DNA from: Cyclina sinensis
Lineage: Eukaryota; Mollusca; Bivalvia; Venerida; Veneridae
Length of the DNA stretch: 64,000 bases
NCBI GenBank assembly: GCA_012932295.1
Contig: JAAONU010000017.1
Location: 3,596,001 to 3,660,000, forward strand
Direction of reading: 5' to 3'
In this document: positions 1-11,749 of the stretch, one piece after another
How positions within the stretch are numbered: the stretch's first letter is position 1
Layout of the letters: each line of letters starts with the position of its first letter
The notes under the pieces: generated by a model
Told to the model about the DNA's origin: nothing
What the model saw: the letters and a program-made list of their open reading frames with translations, nothing else
The model's database searches: none
Program-made: the position numbers and the translations under genes

Positions 1-569
1 CTGTGAACTGGGAATGTTTCTCTGGCCTAAATGAAATTGGCAATGCACCATTTAGGTCAAGATGAACATTAACACAGTCATGCCATTGTGGTTTCTGTAC
101 AGTATCAATTAGTTTCAAATGCTTAAGAAAATTGCCAAATTCATCCATTTGTTGATCATGTTTCTGCTTGATCGTGTGTGCAACCTGATATTGTTACATT
201 CTTACCGGCAATAGTGACAACTAGGTCTACGCTACATGTGATTAGGTATATGTTTTTGTTAGCGAATGAATGGATTACCTAAAAGACATATATATCTAAA
301 CCAATAATTATATCTTAATAACTAATTATGTTACGTCATGTACGGCTTGTCTTCGTTTAATTGATTTATTGTATGTTGTTTGATTTGCCACCTTCGGTTT
401 TGAATGTTTTATAAAGAATTGGCTAAATGACCGGGAATCCAAATGTGTGTGCCACATACCGTCAACTGAACGTCAAGTGCTCGTTCTTGCTGTCTTTATT
501 ACCATTTAACCAACGGACATGTAGGTTATTTTAAACAGTAATAGGTTAAATTCTAACGCGAGAAACATC
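1..569. other. Non-coding stretch, nothing recognised
   Basis: AT-rich sequence with no reading frame of note, no tRNA-like boxes and no tandem repeat. It precedes the first copy of the duplicated A block. Confidence 0.5.
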
Positions 570-1040
570 ATTTTTTGTTGTTGTTGTAGTACTATTGATA
601 AAACTTACTCAATTTGATGTAAAGCTTTAGATGAAAAAAATCAAATCCCGAAATCAGAAGTTTTTATATAGAAACACACTGATTAAATCTACAAAGATTC
701 ATCAAGTCAGAACAGCTATAGAATGTAAAACTTCGCTGATCTCACTTTTTGTAAAGTGATTTGACAGTCACTTGGCACGTGTAAAAGAGACCATTGTATT
801 TATCGATGTTGTTGCTTACATTATCTTTCTTATCTATGCACAAGTAAATCCGTTTCAAAAAAGAGAAATCATCATTTTATATGTCATCACAATTGAAAGT
901 ATTTGGGACAAGTGAAGCAAAAATCTAAACATCACATGTTGAAAGAATAACATTAGTTGAAAAAATGTATAAACTGTTTCAAGGGAGTTTCCTACTTTGT
1001 ATCGCTAACTAAAACACAGCAAAATGGTCAGACAAGATAG
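570..1040 (+). repeat. Duplicated block A, copy 1 (tandem unit 1)
   Basis: This copy aligns by eye to blocks at 7740-8145 and 22080-22545. The best-conserved part runs from the TTTATATAG stretch near 664 to the AGTAAATC near 850. It includes ACAGCTATAGAATGTAAAAC and CAGTCACTTGGCACGTGTAA, the latter carrying a CACGTG E-box. Copy 1 is the most diverged of the three, with a 1-bp deletion in the TTTTTGTAAAG stretch and several changes after ATTTATCGA. That indel and in-frame stops argue against a coding exon on either strand. No function is assigned. Confidence 0.8.
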
Positions 1041-1729
1041 TAAAGAAATGTGTTTGTATTCCACACAAAGAGGTGTAAAACTGCACATGTACAAATATTT
1101 TACAGGTAATTCTTGTCCACTTGTAGACAGTGTTTCAGTGTATTTTTCTAAATACCTCCGGCACATACAGAGTTAATACGATCATGTTTGATATATAATA
1201 TACATTGTTTGTTGAAAATTGTTATTCACATATTGTACAAATTAGATTTTCATAAATTAACAACATTTAATATTATGTTTTCATTTTTTGTGAAATCTGA
1301 AATACAGATATTTACTTTTGAGCAAAGTTTAAGTACATCGCAAGCTTGCGAGAAGCTATTCTATTGTTCATTGAAAACAAAAGTCACAAAAAAACTTTTT
1401 AACACTAGCATGAGTATAATATTAATAATACATCATCTTGTAGCATTGTCCCCTGAATTTCCAACAAGTTTGACGTTTACATTATGCTTCTGGGGTTATT
1501 ATTAGCTCACTCTAAGGGAGCACATATTTTACATACAGGGAAAAATTTCTAACCCTTCTTGTTTGAAATCGCAAGGCCAAAAGTTCTTAAACTTTGCATA
1601 GAAATTGAATTGGCAGCATTGGAAAGAAATTGGCATATTGAAATATCAAATACAATAATGTGTGAAATGGCGGATATCCCCTTCCATACTTTAGCACGAT
1701 GATGTTTGAAATTCAATTCCTTCCAATTT
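1041..1729. other. Interior of tandem unit 1, no gene seen
   Basis: The segment links the A and B blocks. A 105-codon open frame starts at 1188, but its composition is typical of AT-rich chance frames and it has no counterpart in the other units, so I do not call a gene. Confidence 0.45.
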
Positions 1730-2010
1730 GTGCGGGTGCATGTTATTATTGCAAAATTTACGGAACTGTCTCAGACAGCTGTCTCCAAATGTTAACAAGA
1801 TCGTAATAAAATTTTTAAAAAGATGTTTCGTCACGCAAACGATTAGACATCGTGGCATGTTGTCGTGTTTTCACTTATCTCATGCTCACTAGTTAAAACA
1901 TTGTTGACTACATATTTTAGCAGCCGATTCGCAGATTTCCAGACGTCCTTTTCTTGTTCAATTTTGTTTCTTTTGCGTCTGTGTCATTGTAGTGAAGTTT
2001 ACCTATGTTT
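1730..2010 (+). repeat. Duplicated block B, copy 1
   Basis: This block begins with GGGTGCATG, followed by CAGACAGCTGTCTCCAAATG, which contains the palindrome GACAGCTGTC, and ends near GTGTCATTGTAGTGAAGT. The same series appears at 16872-17130 and 23366-23680, and a decayed trace at about 9080-9180. On the minus strand copies 1 and 3 can be read open over a short stretch, but copy 4 has a stop and indels shift the frame. Conserved protein coding is therefore unlikely. Confidence 0.75.
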
Positions 2011-3825
2011 GTTATTTTGAATTTTGAATAAGGAACTCTGATCGAAGGTTCTGATATTCAGATCCAATGCTGTATGTACTGTTGTCACACCACAGACGGC
2101 CGTGAAACAAGTAAACTCTTGTAGGTGATATAAGTTAAGCAATTACTGCGTTGGTTTTAAAGAGAAGTTACATCACTGCTTACCCTAAAACATTCTTCAT
2201 TGCAAATTGTAAGCATTGAATCTAAACAACTGTAAATTGTATTTCAAAGAACAGTCTCCACGCACAAAAGTATTCAGCAAATTTTATTCAATACTTGAAG
2301 CTTAAGTTATTTCGTTACCAAATCGGAAAAAAATACATGTACATGATTTTAAGTAAGCCGTAAGTGCAAATAATGCCGTACCATGAAGTTAGGCTTGTAA
2401 TCTCCACAAATGTTGAATATGGGATAAAACATACAAATTTAAAAAACGAAACTAGAAGAAAGTTACTTAAAATGATTGCGACACATTGCAATTTTTTATT
2501 AGGTTATTTAACAAGTAACATCTTAAACCACGCTGATGCAAAGTGGAGTTTAGTAAACGAGATCAGAAACTACTATGTGTCTATCCTTTTTCTGTAATAA
2601 AAGTTACATAAAATCAGTAGGTACGCATTTAATCTGTTCTATTATAATTTCTCTTTGGAGAAATCATGCAGTAATAATTGTACAATTTATAAGTAAGCCG
2701 TATAGTTTGAAATAATATTACGTCATAGATATCTTATAATTGACTTTGTTTCTTTAATATTGTCTCTTCTCATCATTTTATCCACACATTTAAGATAATA
2801 TAAATGTTACATTTATGTTTGAAGTGTAAAATATTAGCCGAAACCTTTAATGTTCAAAGATTATTTAAGCGATTACAAAAAACTAGCAAATGTTTTTCTA
2901 TTTTGTTTGTTTCTAGGTTATATTATGAGCAAACAAGTTGCCATACAATTGATTGAAAAAGAAATGTTTTGTATTTGCGCTCTTTTCCATCATACCAACT
3001 TTTCAAAAAGGTAAAAAATATGCTATGTTCAGATAAAAGATCCAAAATCATGTGGGAACTATTTCATTCTAAGTTTTTGTGACCAATTAACAAGGTTTGG
3101 GACTACAGTCCTGTGGTTGATAAACACATGTTGTAAAACTTCTTGGCTTCTTTGGGACTTAAATGCTGCATATTCGTATTTCTTAGGTTATATTAATCAA
3201 CATTTTTTATCGTCAGTGTTTTTGTTCTTGCAACTGAGCATAGAACAATCTTTATCTCTTATGTCTTTATTTTTTATGCTCTAACTGCATTGTGCGTTAT
3301 TCTTTACGTACGTATCTCTGTTTAACCTAGTTCTTTACATATCTGTTTTTCCGTACGATTTTATTTACACACAATGTTACGTTTAGTTAGTAAAGTGTTA
3401 TGGTTTGGCACGTTTAACGTATATTGCTGAAATGTGGGTGTGGTATTGACATTATGCACGTTCAGGTTTACTGATCTGCTATTTCTGCGATATCTTTATT
3501 TCATTTATCACAAATTCATAGATTTATTGTTACCCCAAACTACACGAAGTTAACCACAGATGTACCCCTTAACATCTTTTTCATCATTCGTTTAAGTAAG
3601 GAAGAGTAAAAAAGGCAGTTACAAGCACCCTTGGCATAAATTAATAACCAGTGCACTTGGCTGACTTGTAATGTATGTTAAGTCCAAAGAGGTCGGGAAA
3701 ACTAAAGAAATGAAGTATTTTGTAAGTTGTAAATATAAGTATAGTTTACTATCTATTATTTTGTATCCTTTTTTAATAACGTGACAAGGTTTGGCTTTAA
3801 TTCGTAAAGCCAATTGAACAAGAGC
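2011..3825. other. Interior of tandem unit 1, diverged duplicate
   Basis: No gene was recognised. Short patches align in order with unit 3: the CACGCTGATGCAAAG region near 2530 matches CATGCTGACTTAAAA near 17908, GGAGAAATCATGCAGTAATA near 2657 matches about 18195, and GATTTATTGTTACC near 3520 matches about 18815. These patches extend the duplication between blocks B and D. Confidence 0.5.
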
Positions 3826-4345
3826 TGTCTTTAAGACAGTACGCTCGACTATTTGCAGCTTATCAATTAAAAGCTGCTTGTGAAAAATATAGGTAAATTG
3901 TGATAAGAAACAATGTCTTAGCACTGTAACCATGGCCTTTGACCCCAATAAAAATAGGAATCATCATTGATGTAGAGAAAGCCCAGGTGTAAATTTTCAT
4001 GTAACAAGATGATAAGAAAACGCAATTTGTGATATGTAAACTGATTTCTTATGTCTATCCACTGTGACCTTAATCTTTGACGGTATGACTCCCAATTAAA
4101 ATGGGATCATTCTAGAAGTCCATGAGGAAGTTTTAATGCAGGTAGGAGATAAAGAGAGCAAGTTATGGTCCTCAAAAGGTATCCTTACTTCCAGGCATTG
4201 TGACCTTGACCTTTGATAGTTTGACCAAAAATCCCTAGGGATCATCCTTGATTGGTTTGAAGTACATGTGTAAGTTTTCGTGAAAATAGATGGTAATGAG
4301 CGCAATTTATGGTCCGGAAAAAAATTATGTCTATGATCAGGTTCA
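3826..4345. repeat. Degraded tandem-core repeat element, ~137-bp period
   Basis: The element starts with a small hairpin, CTGTCTT/AAGACAG, inside CAAGAGCTGTCTTTAAGACA. Three degenerate core copies follow, marked by TGTAACCATGGCCTTTGAC (about 3925), TGTGACCTTAATCTTTGACG (about 4065) and TGTGACCTTGACCTTTGAT (about 4200). The spacing is about 135-140 bp. Each copy also carries a GGGATCAT-like segment. The layout of a hairpin head plus tandem core matches the other elements in this window. It is probably an old non-autonomous mobile element; its far end is unclear. Confidence 0.55.
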
Positions 4346-4819
4346 TAATTTGCATTGGATTTGGTCAAGAGTTTCTATCTTGTTTTTAATATCCCTGAAG
4401 CCTGAGTGAAATATTTAAACAATCAACATAGTTGCTAATGAAAATAATACATCAGAGTAAATTATGTGCAAAATACCTCGAAATATTTCACGAGCTAAAA
4501 GTACCAAAATCCTCATGAAGACATTCTCTTAGATAAGCGATTAGATTCCTTATAACAAAGCATGACAGTAGTGTTATCAACAAAATAAAAGAAACAATAT
4601 ACTATAATTTAAACATTTTATCATCAACATGATATAATTTTCTTGAATATCTCTAATATAAAAATTCCTAATATGCAACATTTTCAATCTAATAAAATGT
4701 AAATTATTGATATTACATTTCCGTAAACAATGTTATCTGATACATTAGAGAGGATAGAAGTTAAGACAACCTACACGACATGATAAGGATGAAAGAGAAA
4801 ATTAAAAGATTGACTTAAT

Positions 4820-5060
4820 AGATTTAATCTTGATGGAATTTTGTTTAGAAACATGGTAATAATTTTAATGGGTTCGGGTTTACGCTATGCAAACCTGACC
4901 CGCTTTATCGTCTCAAACTGTCGAGTTATGTTTTCAGCGACGAAACGGAGGCTTTTGAAAATAGCTTATCTGCCAAACATCTGGTAAAAGGATGTCTCAA
5001 AAGTAGAAAATTTTGCAATGCAATGAAAAGATTAAAACATCAAGAGTGTTCATATGTTAT
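4820..5060 (+). repeat. Duplicated block D, copy 1
   Basis: This block holds ATCTTGATGGAATTTTGTTTA, then a diverged spacer, then GACGAAACGGAGGCTTTT, CTTATCTGCCAAACATCTGG and TAAAAGGATGT. The same landmarks occur at 10981-11215 (GTGACAAAATAGAG, CTTATCTGCTAAAATCTTG, TAAAAGGATGT) and 19385-19610 (GTGACGAAACGGTGGC, CTTACCTGCTGAATATCGGG). It has no open frame common to the copies. Confidence 0.7.
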
Positions 5061-5749
5061 ATAGAGGGATCTTTTTCATTCCAATTTATTGGCGAAAATA
5101 CAACATTTAATCATCAATTAGAGTTATTATGATATTGAGTAAATTCTTAAATTCTGTTTTTCTTTTTCTTTATCAAGCACAACAAAACGGTCAATGCCTT
5201 CCAAGAGATATCTATGATCTCTTGGGATGTAGCTGTTTTTAAAATAAAATTTTAAACGAATTTATATTGAATACAGTGCGTTTATGCACGTTTAGTTCGT
5301 GCTACTTCTTCAGCTTTTATGACAATACGGATCATTTATCGCTCATTTAAACAGAAGTTATCATTTAGGTGATTTTTGACATATTCATTTTTTTTTGTCA
5401 GATTCATACTAAACATTTTGATACGAGCAGTTTGTGGCATTCACTGACGTATTTTAATGTACAAAAGAACATTACCTCTTGCAAGATGATTTTACCTTTT
5501 TCTAGAAATTTTAAAGCATTTGTTTGATCTTTATATCAACATTATGAAAATAAAAGAACAATAATGCGTGTTCGAAATGTAAAAACTCCGAAACGTTTTG
5601 TTTTGACAGTTACTAAGTCTTAATAAGCGTTTGTGGGACAATCCTGTCATCAATGAATTTCATGTCATTTTAAATATTAAATGTCATCTGTTATCTTTTA
5701 AACTGGTACCTCTTCATATTCCTTTCTTTGATCTTTCTACCTATACTTT

Positions 5750-7238
5750 TTGTGTCGCCCTTTCGAAGAAAAGGTGATACATAGGGATCGCTTTGTCCGT
5801 CGGTCCGTCACGAAAACTTAACGTTGGCTATAACTTTGCCATTTCTAAACATTATCTTATCAAACTTTCAAATTGTATTGCTTATGACAACAGGGTCAGG
5901 TGGATGCCAAAATTTCTAGGTCAAGGTCACATTTGACAGAGTTATGCCCCTTTTTATACATGGATTTTGTCATGAAAACTTAACGTTGGGAATAACTTTG
6001 CCATTTTTTAACATTTCAACATAAAACTTCCAAATTATATTGCTTACGACAACAGGGTCGTGATGATGCCAAAATGTGTAGGTCAAGGTCACAATTGACA
6101 GAGTTATGCCCCTTTTTGTACTTGGATTTTGTCATGAAAACTTAACATTGGCTATAACTATGCCATTTCTTAATGTTTCTTCATCAAACTTTCCAGTTGT
6201 AACGCTTACAATTGTATCACTTAAGACAACACCATTTCTCAAGGGCAGATAACCCTCAATTTTTTTTGCAATGTTATGCCCCTTTTTCAAGTTAAAATTT
6301 CTTGGTTAACCTTTTTCTTTATGTCCATGTTTCAAAAAGTGTCAAGGATATTCCATTCAAACTTGGAATACTTGATCACCAGCAAGACCCCTGCAAAGAT
6401 TGTTGGTACCCATGTCCCTGGGGTCACAGTTAGCCCGACCCCCAGGGTCACTTGATTTTGCTTAAACTTATATATAGGAAAAAAAACTTCTTAAACCTAG
6501 AAATAAAATATTAACTGAGATAAGTAAGTACTCCCCTCCCCCTTCCCCTCCCCCCCACTGTCCCCTCTGCATGGGAATCCGCCCCCCCTCCCCCTCCGGG
6601 GCCCAATTTTTTTTTTTAAATTTTAAAACATAGGTACTTCACTTCCCATCCTACCTCAACCCCCCCCCAACCCGTCACCCCTCTCACCCTTCCCACCGCC
6701 CCGCCCCCCGGGCCCAATTTTTTTTTTATTTAATTTTAAAACATATGCACTTTATTCCCCCCCCAACCAGTCATCCCCCCACCCCCCGGGGCCCCATTTT
6801 TTTTTTAAATTTTAAAACATATGCACTTTATTGCCCCCCTACCTCAACCCCCCCCACCTCCCAACCAGTCACTCCCCACACCCGGGCCCAATATTTTTTT
6901 TTAATACATAGGTACGTGACTCCCCATCCATCCTCAACCCCCCCCACCATTTTTTACCCCCCCCCCTTTTTTTTAAATTTTAATACATAGGTACTTGACT
7001 CCCCATTCACCCCCCATTTTTTTTTACCCCCCACCCCCGCACCTTTTTTTTTCTTTAAACATAGGTACTTTACTCCCCCCCCCCCCCTACCTCAACCCCC
7101 CCCCCCCACCCGCGCCCAATTTTTTTTTTTTTTTTAAATTTTAATACATAGGTACTTGACTCTTCATCCACCCTCAACCCCAGCAGGCTCTTGTTTACCT
7201 TTTTAGTTATTTTAACAGAGTACCCAAGGGCGACACAA
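5750..7238. mobile_element. Non-autonomous tandem-core element with 13-bp terminal inverted repeats
   Basis: The ends are exact 13-bp inverted repeats, TTGTGTCGCCCTT at 5750-5762 and its complement at 7226-7238. Three core copies of about 162 bp follow the left end. They are marked by repeated GAAAACTTAACGTTGG (about 5813, 5974 and 6136), by AGGTCAAGGTCACA, and by GACAGAGTTATGCCCCTTTT. The right half is a C-rich, T-rich low-complexity block described separately. No transposase is present. It lies about 0.7 kb after block D of unit 1. I infer mobilisation from the paired ends and from the resemblance to the other tandem-core elements here. Confidence 0.65.
6525..7135 (+). repeat. C-rich/T-rich low-complexity tandem block
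   Basis: About seven irregular units of 75-110 bp alternate long C runs (CCCCCC to CCCCCCCCC, often ending in GGGGCCC or GGGCCC) with T runs of 8-17, followed by AAATTTTAAAACATAGGTAC or a close variant. The + strand is almost pure pyrimidine for long stretches and G is nearly absent. The complementary strand is correspondingly G-run-rich. Open frames here, such as 6745-6990, are artefacts of this composition. Confidence 0.85.
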
Positions 7239-7399
7239 GTGTTCCACTGAACACCCATCTAGTTATTTCATTGGCTTATTTATACTTTAATTTACCTCCG
7301 AAGCGTTTCAAATTAAACAAATTTTATTACATACATAAAATTATGATACCAAATGCTTAATTCGGTTAAAATACCCCTTCAAAGCTATAAAAGTAAAGT

Positions 7400-7656
7400 A
7401 AAGTGCTTGTTAATAATAGTGTCACCCCTACTGAAATGTGGGCCTCCCGGGCTTATGAGACACCTCTATTAGTGTACACATTTACTTCCTGATTTCTTAT
7501 CCTATGTGCCAGGCGCAAAGGCAATCGGTAACCATTCTTTAACTAGCTGGCGGCTCACCAACCGACCGCATCAGAACAAGCCCCTGACAGGACTCGAATA
7601 TTCAACCTCCCGCTCTGTAAGCGGACGCCTTAACACCTAGACCATGAAGACGGTTA
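7400..7656 (-). mobile_element. tRNA-derived SINE, minus orientation
   Basis: Read on the minus strand, a tRNA-like head occupies about 7653 to 7584. It has an A-box-like CATGGTCTAGGTGTTAAGG, an anticodon arm with TCCGC/GCGGG arms around TTACAGA, and a B-box-like ATTCGAGTCC. A non-tRNA body runs to about 7400. The acceptor and T arms are too degenerate for a working tRNA. This is a Pol III-type retroposon by head structure; the SINE family cannot be named with certainty. Confidence 0.7.
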
Positions 7657-7739
7657 TAATAAAACTGGAGTAAGGAACATTGATTCCATGTTTTCCTTAA
7701 CTTATAATTGACAAGTCTCATTTATTTTGATAGAGGGTG

Positions 7740-8145
7740 TACATACAGAAACATCAGCAGCAAAAACCGGAATCGAAAGGGTTTTTTTATATAGAAACAT
7801 ACTGATTAAATCTACATAGATTCATCAAGACGAAACAGCTATAGAATGTAAAACTTCGCTGATTTCACGTTTTTGTAAAGTGTTTTGACAGTCACTTGGC
7901 ACGTGTAAAAGAGACCATTGTATTTATCGAAGTTTCTGCTACAGTATCTTATCTGTGCACCAGTAAATCAATTCTGAAGGAGAACTTTTAGAATCAAGAA
8001 GTAAGAGATTAATAAAAGTTTTTCTTTGTAAGTTTCTGAGACAAGATCTGTAAATATATAAACAACACATGTTGCACTGCTATTGAGGTTTACACGTTCA
8101 TCGCAACACAAGTTTGTATAGTTTTGTATCCTGTACTAAATGGAC
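7740..8145 (+). repeat. Duplicated block A, copy 2 (tandem unit 2)
   Basis: Close relative of the copy at 22080. From ATATAGAAACATACTG to the AGTAAATCA near 7970 I count about nine differences over roughly 205 bp, whereas the flanking sequence of the two units is far more diverged. The copy keeps the TTTATATAG-like start, the GGCACGTGTAA E-box segment and GAGACCATTGTATTTATCGA. Conservation falls off after about 8060, although an ACAACACATGTTG segment is still shared. Confidence 0.85.
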
Positions 8146-8289
8146 AGAAGTATTTTCAATTTCTCATATAGCACATAAAGACTAGAACCGAATGCCAGAA
8201 AAAGGTTTGCGTTCAAGGTAATGCTTAGTTTTATAGCTTGGATCTCTGCATTTATATTGATATCAAATTCTACAATGGTCGTATATACT

Positions 8290-8650
8290 GTGTATTCGAA
8301 GTTCTATCCAGCTTGTTGGAAACAGAGAGAAAATAAGATGCCAAAATTAACATCTCGCGACGCATTTTTTTATTTATCGCATGAAGCCTCCCACATAAAC
8401 ATCCTTTAACCACACCTTTTTTACTATGTCTAATACATAATATATATTTGTTCCCTAGCAAGAACAATGACCTATGACAATAATATTATCAGACACTTGG
8501 CTTCAGGCCAAGGGGAATTGACAAATCTGGTGTTCCTGCCAATCAATTACTGTATGCATTTTTCCGAGGTTATCATATTTTTTTCATTCAAATTCAAACT
8601 TAAGACTAATGGCATCTGGATTTTGAGTACATGGCAAGTGACTATGTAAC
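8290..8650 (+). repeat. Duplicated block C, copy 2
   Basis: This block aligns with 14790-15190: CAGCTTGTTGGAAACAGAGA versus TGCTGGTTTGTAATAGAGA, GACGCATTTTTTTAT in both, CCTCCCAC in both, CATACATAAT then TTTGT, CAGCAAGTACAATGA-like text, CCAATCAATTA and TGGCAAGTGA. A weaker third copy is at 22640-22830. A 62-codon frame (8221-8409) in this copy is not kept in the others, so it is treated as non-coding. Confidence 0.7.
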
Positions 8651-9079
8651 TTATATTTTCAGGGAGTTTATATGACCTTAGATTAGTTCCATTAAGCAAA
8701 TAAAACAAAATATCAATGCTGTGAAAAACAAACAATTGAAATTATTTTCGATCAATTAAATTTTGTATAAAGATTGTCAAAAAAAGTTTGTATGTGACTT
8801 TTTATAATTGTTTAAAAGAACAAATGTCATTGGTTACATGCATCAAATAGTAAAGGATATAATTTTTCTTTCTACGCGATATTCTTTCTCTTTTCTAATA
8901 AAGTACTCAGTATAAAGTAATAAAGTATAAAAGAGTATAAAGGTATAGATCCTATAACTTTACTAAGACATTTACAATATATAAATCATAAACGTTTATA
9001 ATGTAGTTATTTTTTTTTTTATTTTTGTATCCATTTCTAGCATTTATCTTCTATGACGAATGAAAGATATCTATATCCG

Positions 9080-9180
9080 ATTCAAGTTATTTTCATAATG
9101 TTTGCGTTATTGTTGCATTAGGTAATGCTTACTTGACCTGAATTTCAAAACCAACTTCTGTACTGGCCAGAGTACCCTCA
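9080..9180 (+). repeat. Duplicated block B, copy 2 (decayed remnant)
   Basis: Only the end of block B is recognisable: TTTGCGTTATTGTTGCATTA, then TTACTTGACCTGAATTTCAAAA. These line up with TCTGCGTCATCGTGGCGAAG and TTGACCTAAATCTTAAAA of the copy at 23366. Its position, between C2 and D2, is what the tandem order predicts. Confidence 0.4.
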
Positions 9181-10980
9181 GTAGCTAAATGAATACACTA
9201 CCGTTACTTCACACCGCTGCTTTAAAACCAGTAGATTTATGATATTGACCTTTACAATGAACTTTTAAACAACCAATGAAAGTGCACAAATATCCCTAAA
9301 ACTGAAAAATTTTTAAACCATTTTTCATTGGTTTAAACGATGATGTGATTCCAAAAATTAATAGATAATAAATAAATAAAATAAATAGACGGGTGTTTTC
9401 TGACAATTTTGTAAACACATTTCAACTACGCCTTTATGTAAACATCTTAATACAGCAATTAAACGTCTAAAAACAACCATACCATCATAATTTTAACCTT
9501 TTTGATAGTTTGATTGGTTAATTTACGTATACATATTAAAAACACTTTCAAAAGTGAAATACGTAAGTAACTTGCAGACATGCATTGTTTGTTTACATTT
9601 AGGGTTGTCAATTGTATGTATGGACATTTCGTTGTAAGGTAGCCACTGATTGGCTGAAAAGTAACCGTGGTTTTCCCTGTCTAAAAATAAAAATATCGTT
9701 GTGAATATTTAATTTTAGCAGAGGTAAGAAAGTGAAACATTCGACCGATGCGCAGGAGAGTATGGCCAGAGCAATAACGTTTTCTTCAAATACACAAATC
9801 GCGTCATCATACAAAAACATCACCCTCCCCCAAATAAACAAATAAATAAATAATTTTTTATAAACAAATAAAAAAAAAATGAAATAAAAATTATAAATAA
9901 ATAAATAAAGTGCTGGTTCTATATAAAGAATGTTTTCTTTGCCAATTATCACCGGTAACAACAAGCGTCAGTTCACTTGGTATTAGTGTAAGCATTTAAA
10001 CAGTTTAAGTAATTCACGATTCTAACAGCTTTTTTATGCAGGATTTGCATCAAATAAAAATACCCTTTAAAATCAGTTCGAGAATATAGACTAAATCGTT
10101 TACAATAAAATATTGAAACCGATTGTTTTATTATGATTCTGAATAAAGATTTCGCAAAGTAAAGTTAAGCGTTACAACTAAATTAACCTGCTAATAAATT
10201 GCAACACTTGTGAAATTAATGTGTCTTACGGTTATATAAGGTTATTTGAATAAACTCTGTCTATGGTGGAACAAAAAGTAACACAACACTTCTATGATAC
10301 AAGAAACTACTTGATTTCAATAGTCGTTATCAGCCACAGGTTTACATTTTCATTAGAAGTTTTGTTGACTAGATAGAGTAAGTAATACCTCTCATCTATC
10401 TTCAGGTTTTTCGCCTTATCTTGATTACGTTTCTCCTATTATGTTCTTTTTTTTTCTTTTCTTTATTTCATCTAGCTCTTTGAATGCATATTTGCTATTT
10501 GTATTATGACTTCATAAATTTATACAAAATGCTTCAAGTCTCAGTACAAAGCAAGTTTTCATTTGCGACAATTAAATATATTTTACGTTTTTGCGTAATC
10601 TTTCTATAATGCTGTATTTTCTGTCAACTGTCGTGATGTATCTATATTTTTCTTTCTGTCTAAACAGAATTACTTACGCAGAGCTTCGCAATTAGCGCTT
10701 GGAGACATTATTACTTAAATCGATGTCGCTTTTCACATACGGAAACTCATTTACTCTGCACTTACAATAAAAACAGTGAAATTATAAGACAATGTTATGA
10801 AACAAACTGTGCTGGTCTTAAAGAATAGCTTTTCTTTCGTTAACGAGCTTTTATGAGAAACAATAAATGACTTGTTAAAGGATAGAAAAAAAATTAAAGG
10901 AACGGCGTGATATTTACATTTCTTTGAAAGTTTCTTATATTTATCATTTTAGAATAAGAGAAAATTTAGCGCCAGAATTT
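9181..10980. other. Interior of tandem unit 2, no gene seen
   Basis: AT-rich, with an A/T tract of AAAT-type repeats at about 9838-9912. The GATTC...GCAGGATTTGCATCAA stretch near 10018-10050 resembles GATTCATACAGGATTTTCGTCAA near 17380 in unit 3, consistent with the duplication. The minus-strand open frame 9608-9964 has low-complexity composition and is not called. Confidence 0.45.
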
Positions 10981-11215
10981 ACAGATTTATCTTGATAGAA
11001 TTTTGTTCAGACGCATGACTTCAATTTTGATGATCACAATTTAAAAGCAATATAAATGTTTTTAAATATTTAAAGATTTGTGACTTAAAAATCTTGAATG
11101 CTAGTATCAGTGACAAAATAGAGACTATACGATTCGACTTATCTGCTAAAATCTTGTAAAAGGATGTAACAGATTAGAAAGAAAACATTACATTTATTAA
11201 CAAAAAAGGCATCAC
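10981..11215 (+). repeat. Duplicated block D, copy 2
   Basis: It carries ATCTTGATAGAATTTTGTTCA, AGTATCAGTGACAAAATAGA, CTTATCTGCTAAAATCTTG and TAAAAGGATGTAACAGATTA, in the same order as the blocks at 4820 and 19385. It ends about 300 bp before the insertion of the large tandem-core element. Confidence 0.7.
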
Positions 11216-11520
11216 GAACATGTATTCGCACTACTGAAGGAATTGTTTCACTCAAATTATCTACGATGTAAAAATATCTAATAACAAAATATCTATAAAA
11301 ATGTTAAATTAGTATTCGCTTTGATATTGCTATTATATCAAGCAAAGCAAAACGAATATTTCTCTTAATAAGATACTTGTTCTTTCTTGTGCTGGAGCTC
11401 GACTGTCGTAAGTACCGACGACAAAAAAAGAGAAAAAATGAAAATAGTGAATACGTCTTATAAATTTATACTCTGATAACAGGATCAATTCCTTTAGTCA
11501 GTGGTTTAGTGTTTTTTATT

Positions 11521-11548
11521 AGCTCACCTGAGCATGCTCATGTGAGCT
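11521..11548 (+). other. Terminal hairpin of composite element
   Basis: AGCTCAC pairs with GTGAGCT at the base, and the inner TGAGCATGCTCA is itself a 12-bp palindrome, with one unpaired base on each side between the two stems. The related end at 62302-62333 has the same outer stem but a different inner palindrome. Confidence 0.75.
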
Positions 11549-11570
11549 TTTAGGATCCTTGATTGTCCGG

Positions 11571-11598
11571 CGTCCGTCCGTCCGTCCGTCCGTCCGTC
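11571..11598 (+). repeat. (CCGT)n simple repeat
   Basis: Seven CCGT/CGTC units near the 5' end of the composite element. The same tract, as (GGAC)n, is at 62234-62283 in the inverted copy. Confidence 0.9.
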
Positions 11599-11749
11599 GT
11601 CCACAATTCATTCAAACGACATCTCCTCTGAAACCACTGGGCAAAATTTAATGAAACTTGCCTAGAATGTTCCTTGCATGAAGCTCTACCAAGTTTGTTC
11701 AAATGGTTCCGGTTCATTGCATTTCTGGGTCACAGGAGCTAAAAACAGA

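Noticed and set aside
6745..6990. Proline-rich open frame
   Set aside because: Produced by C-run/T-run low-complexity sequence.
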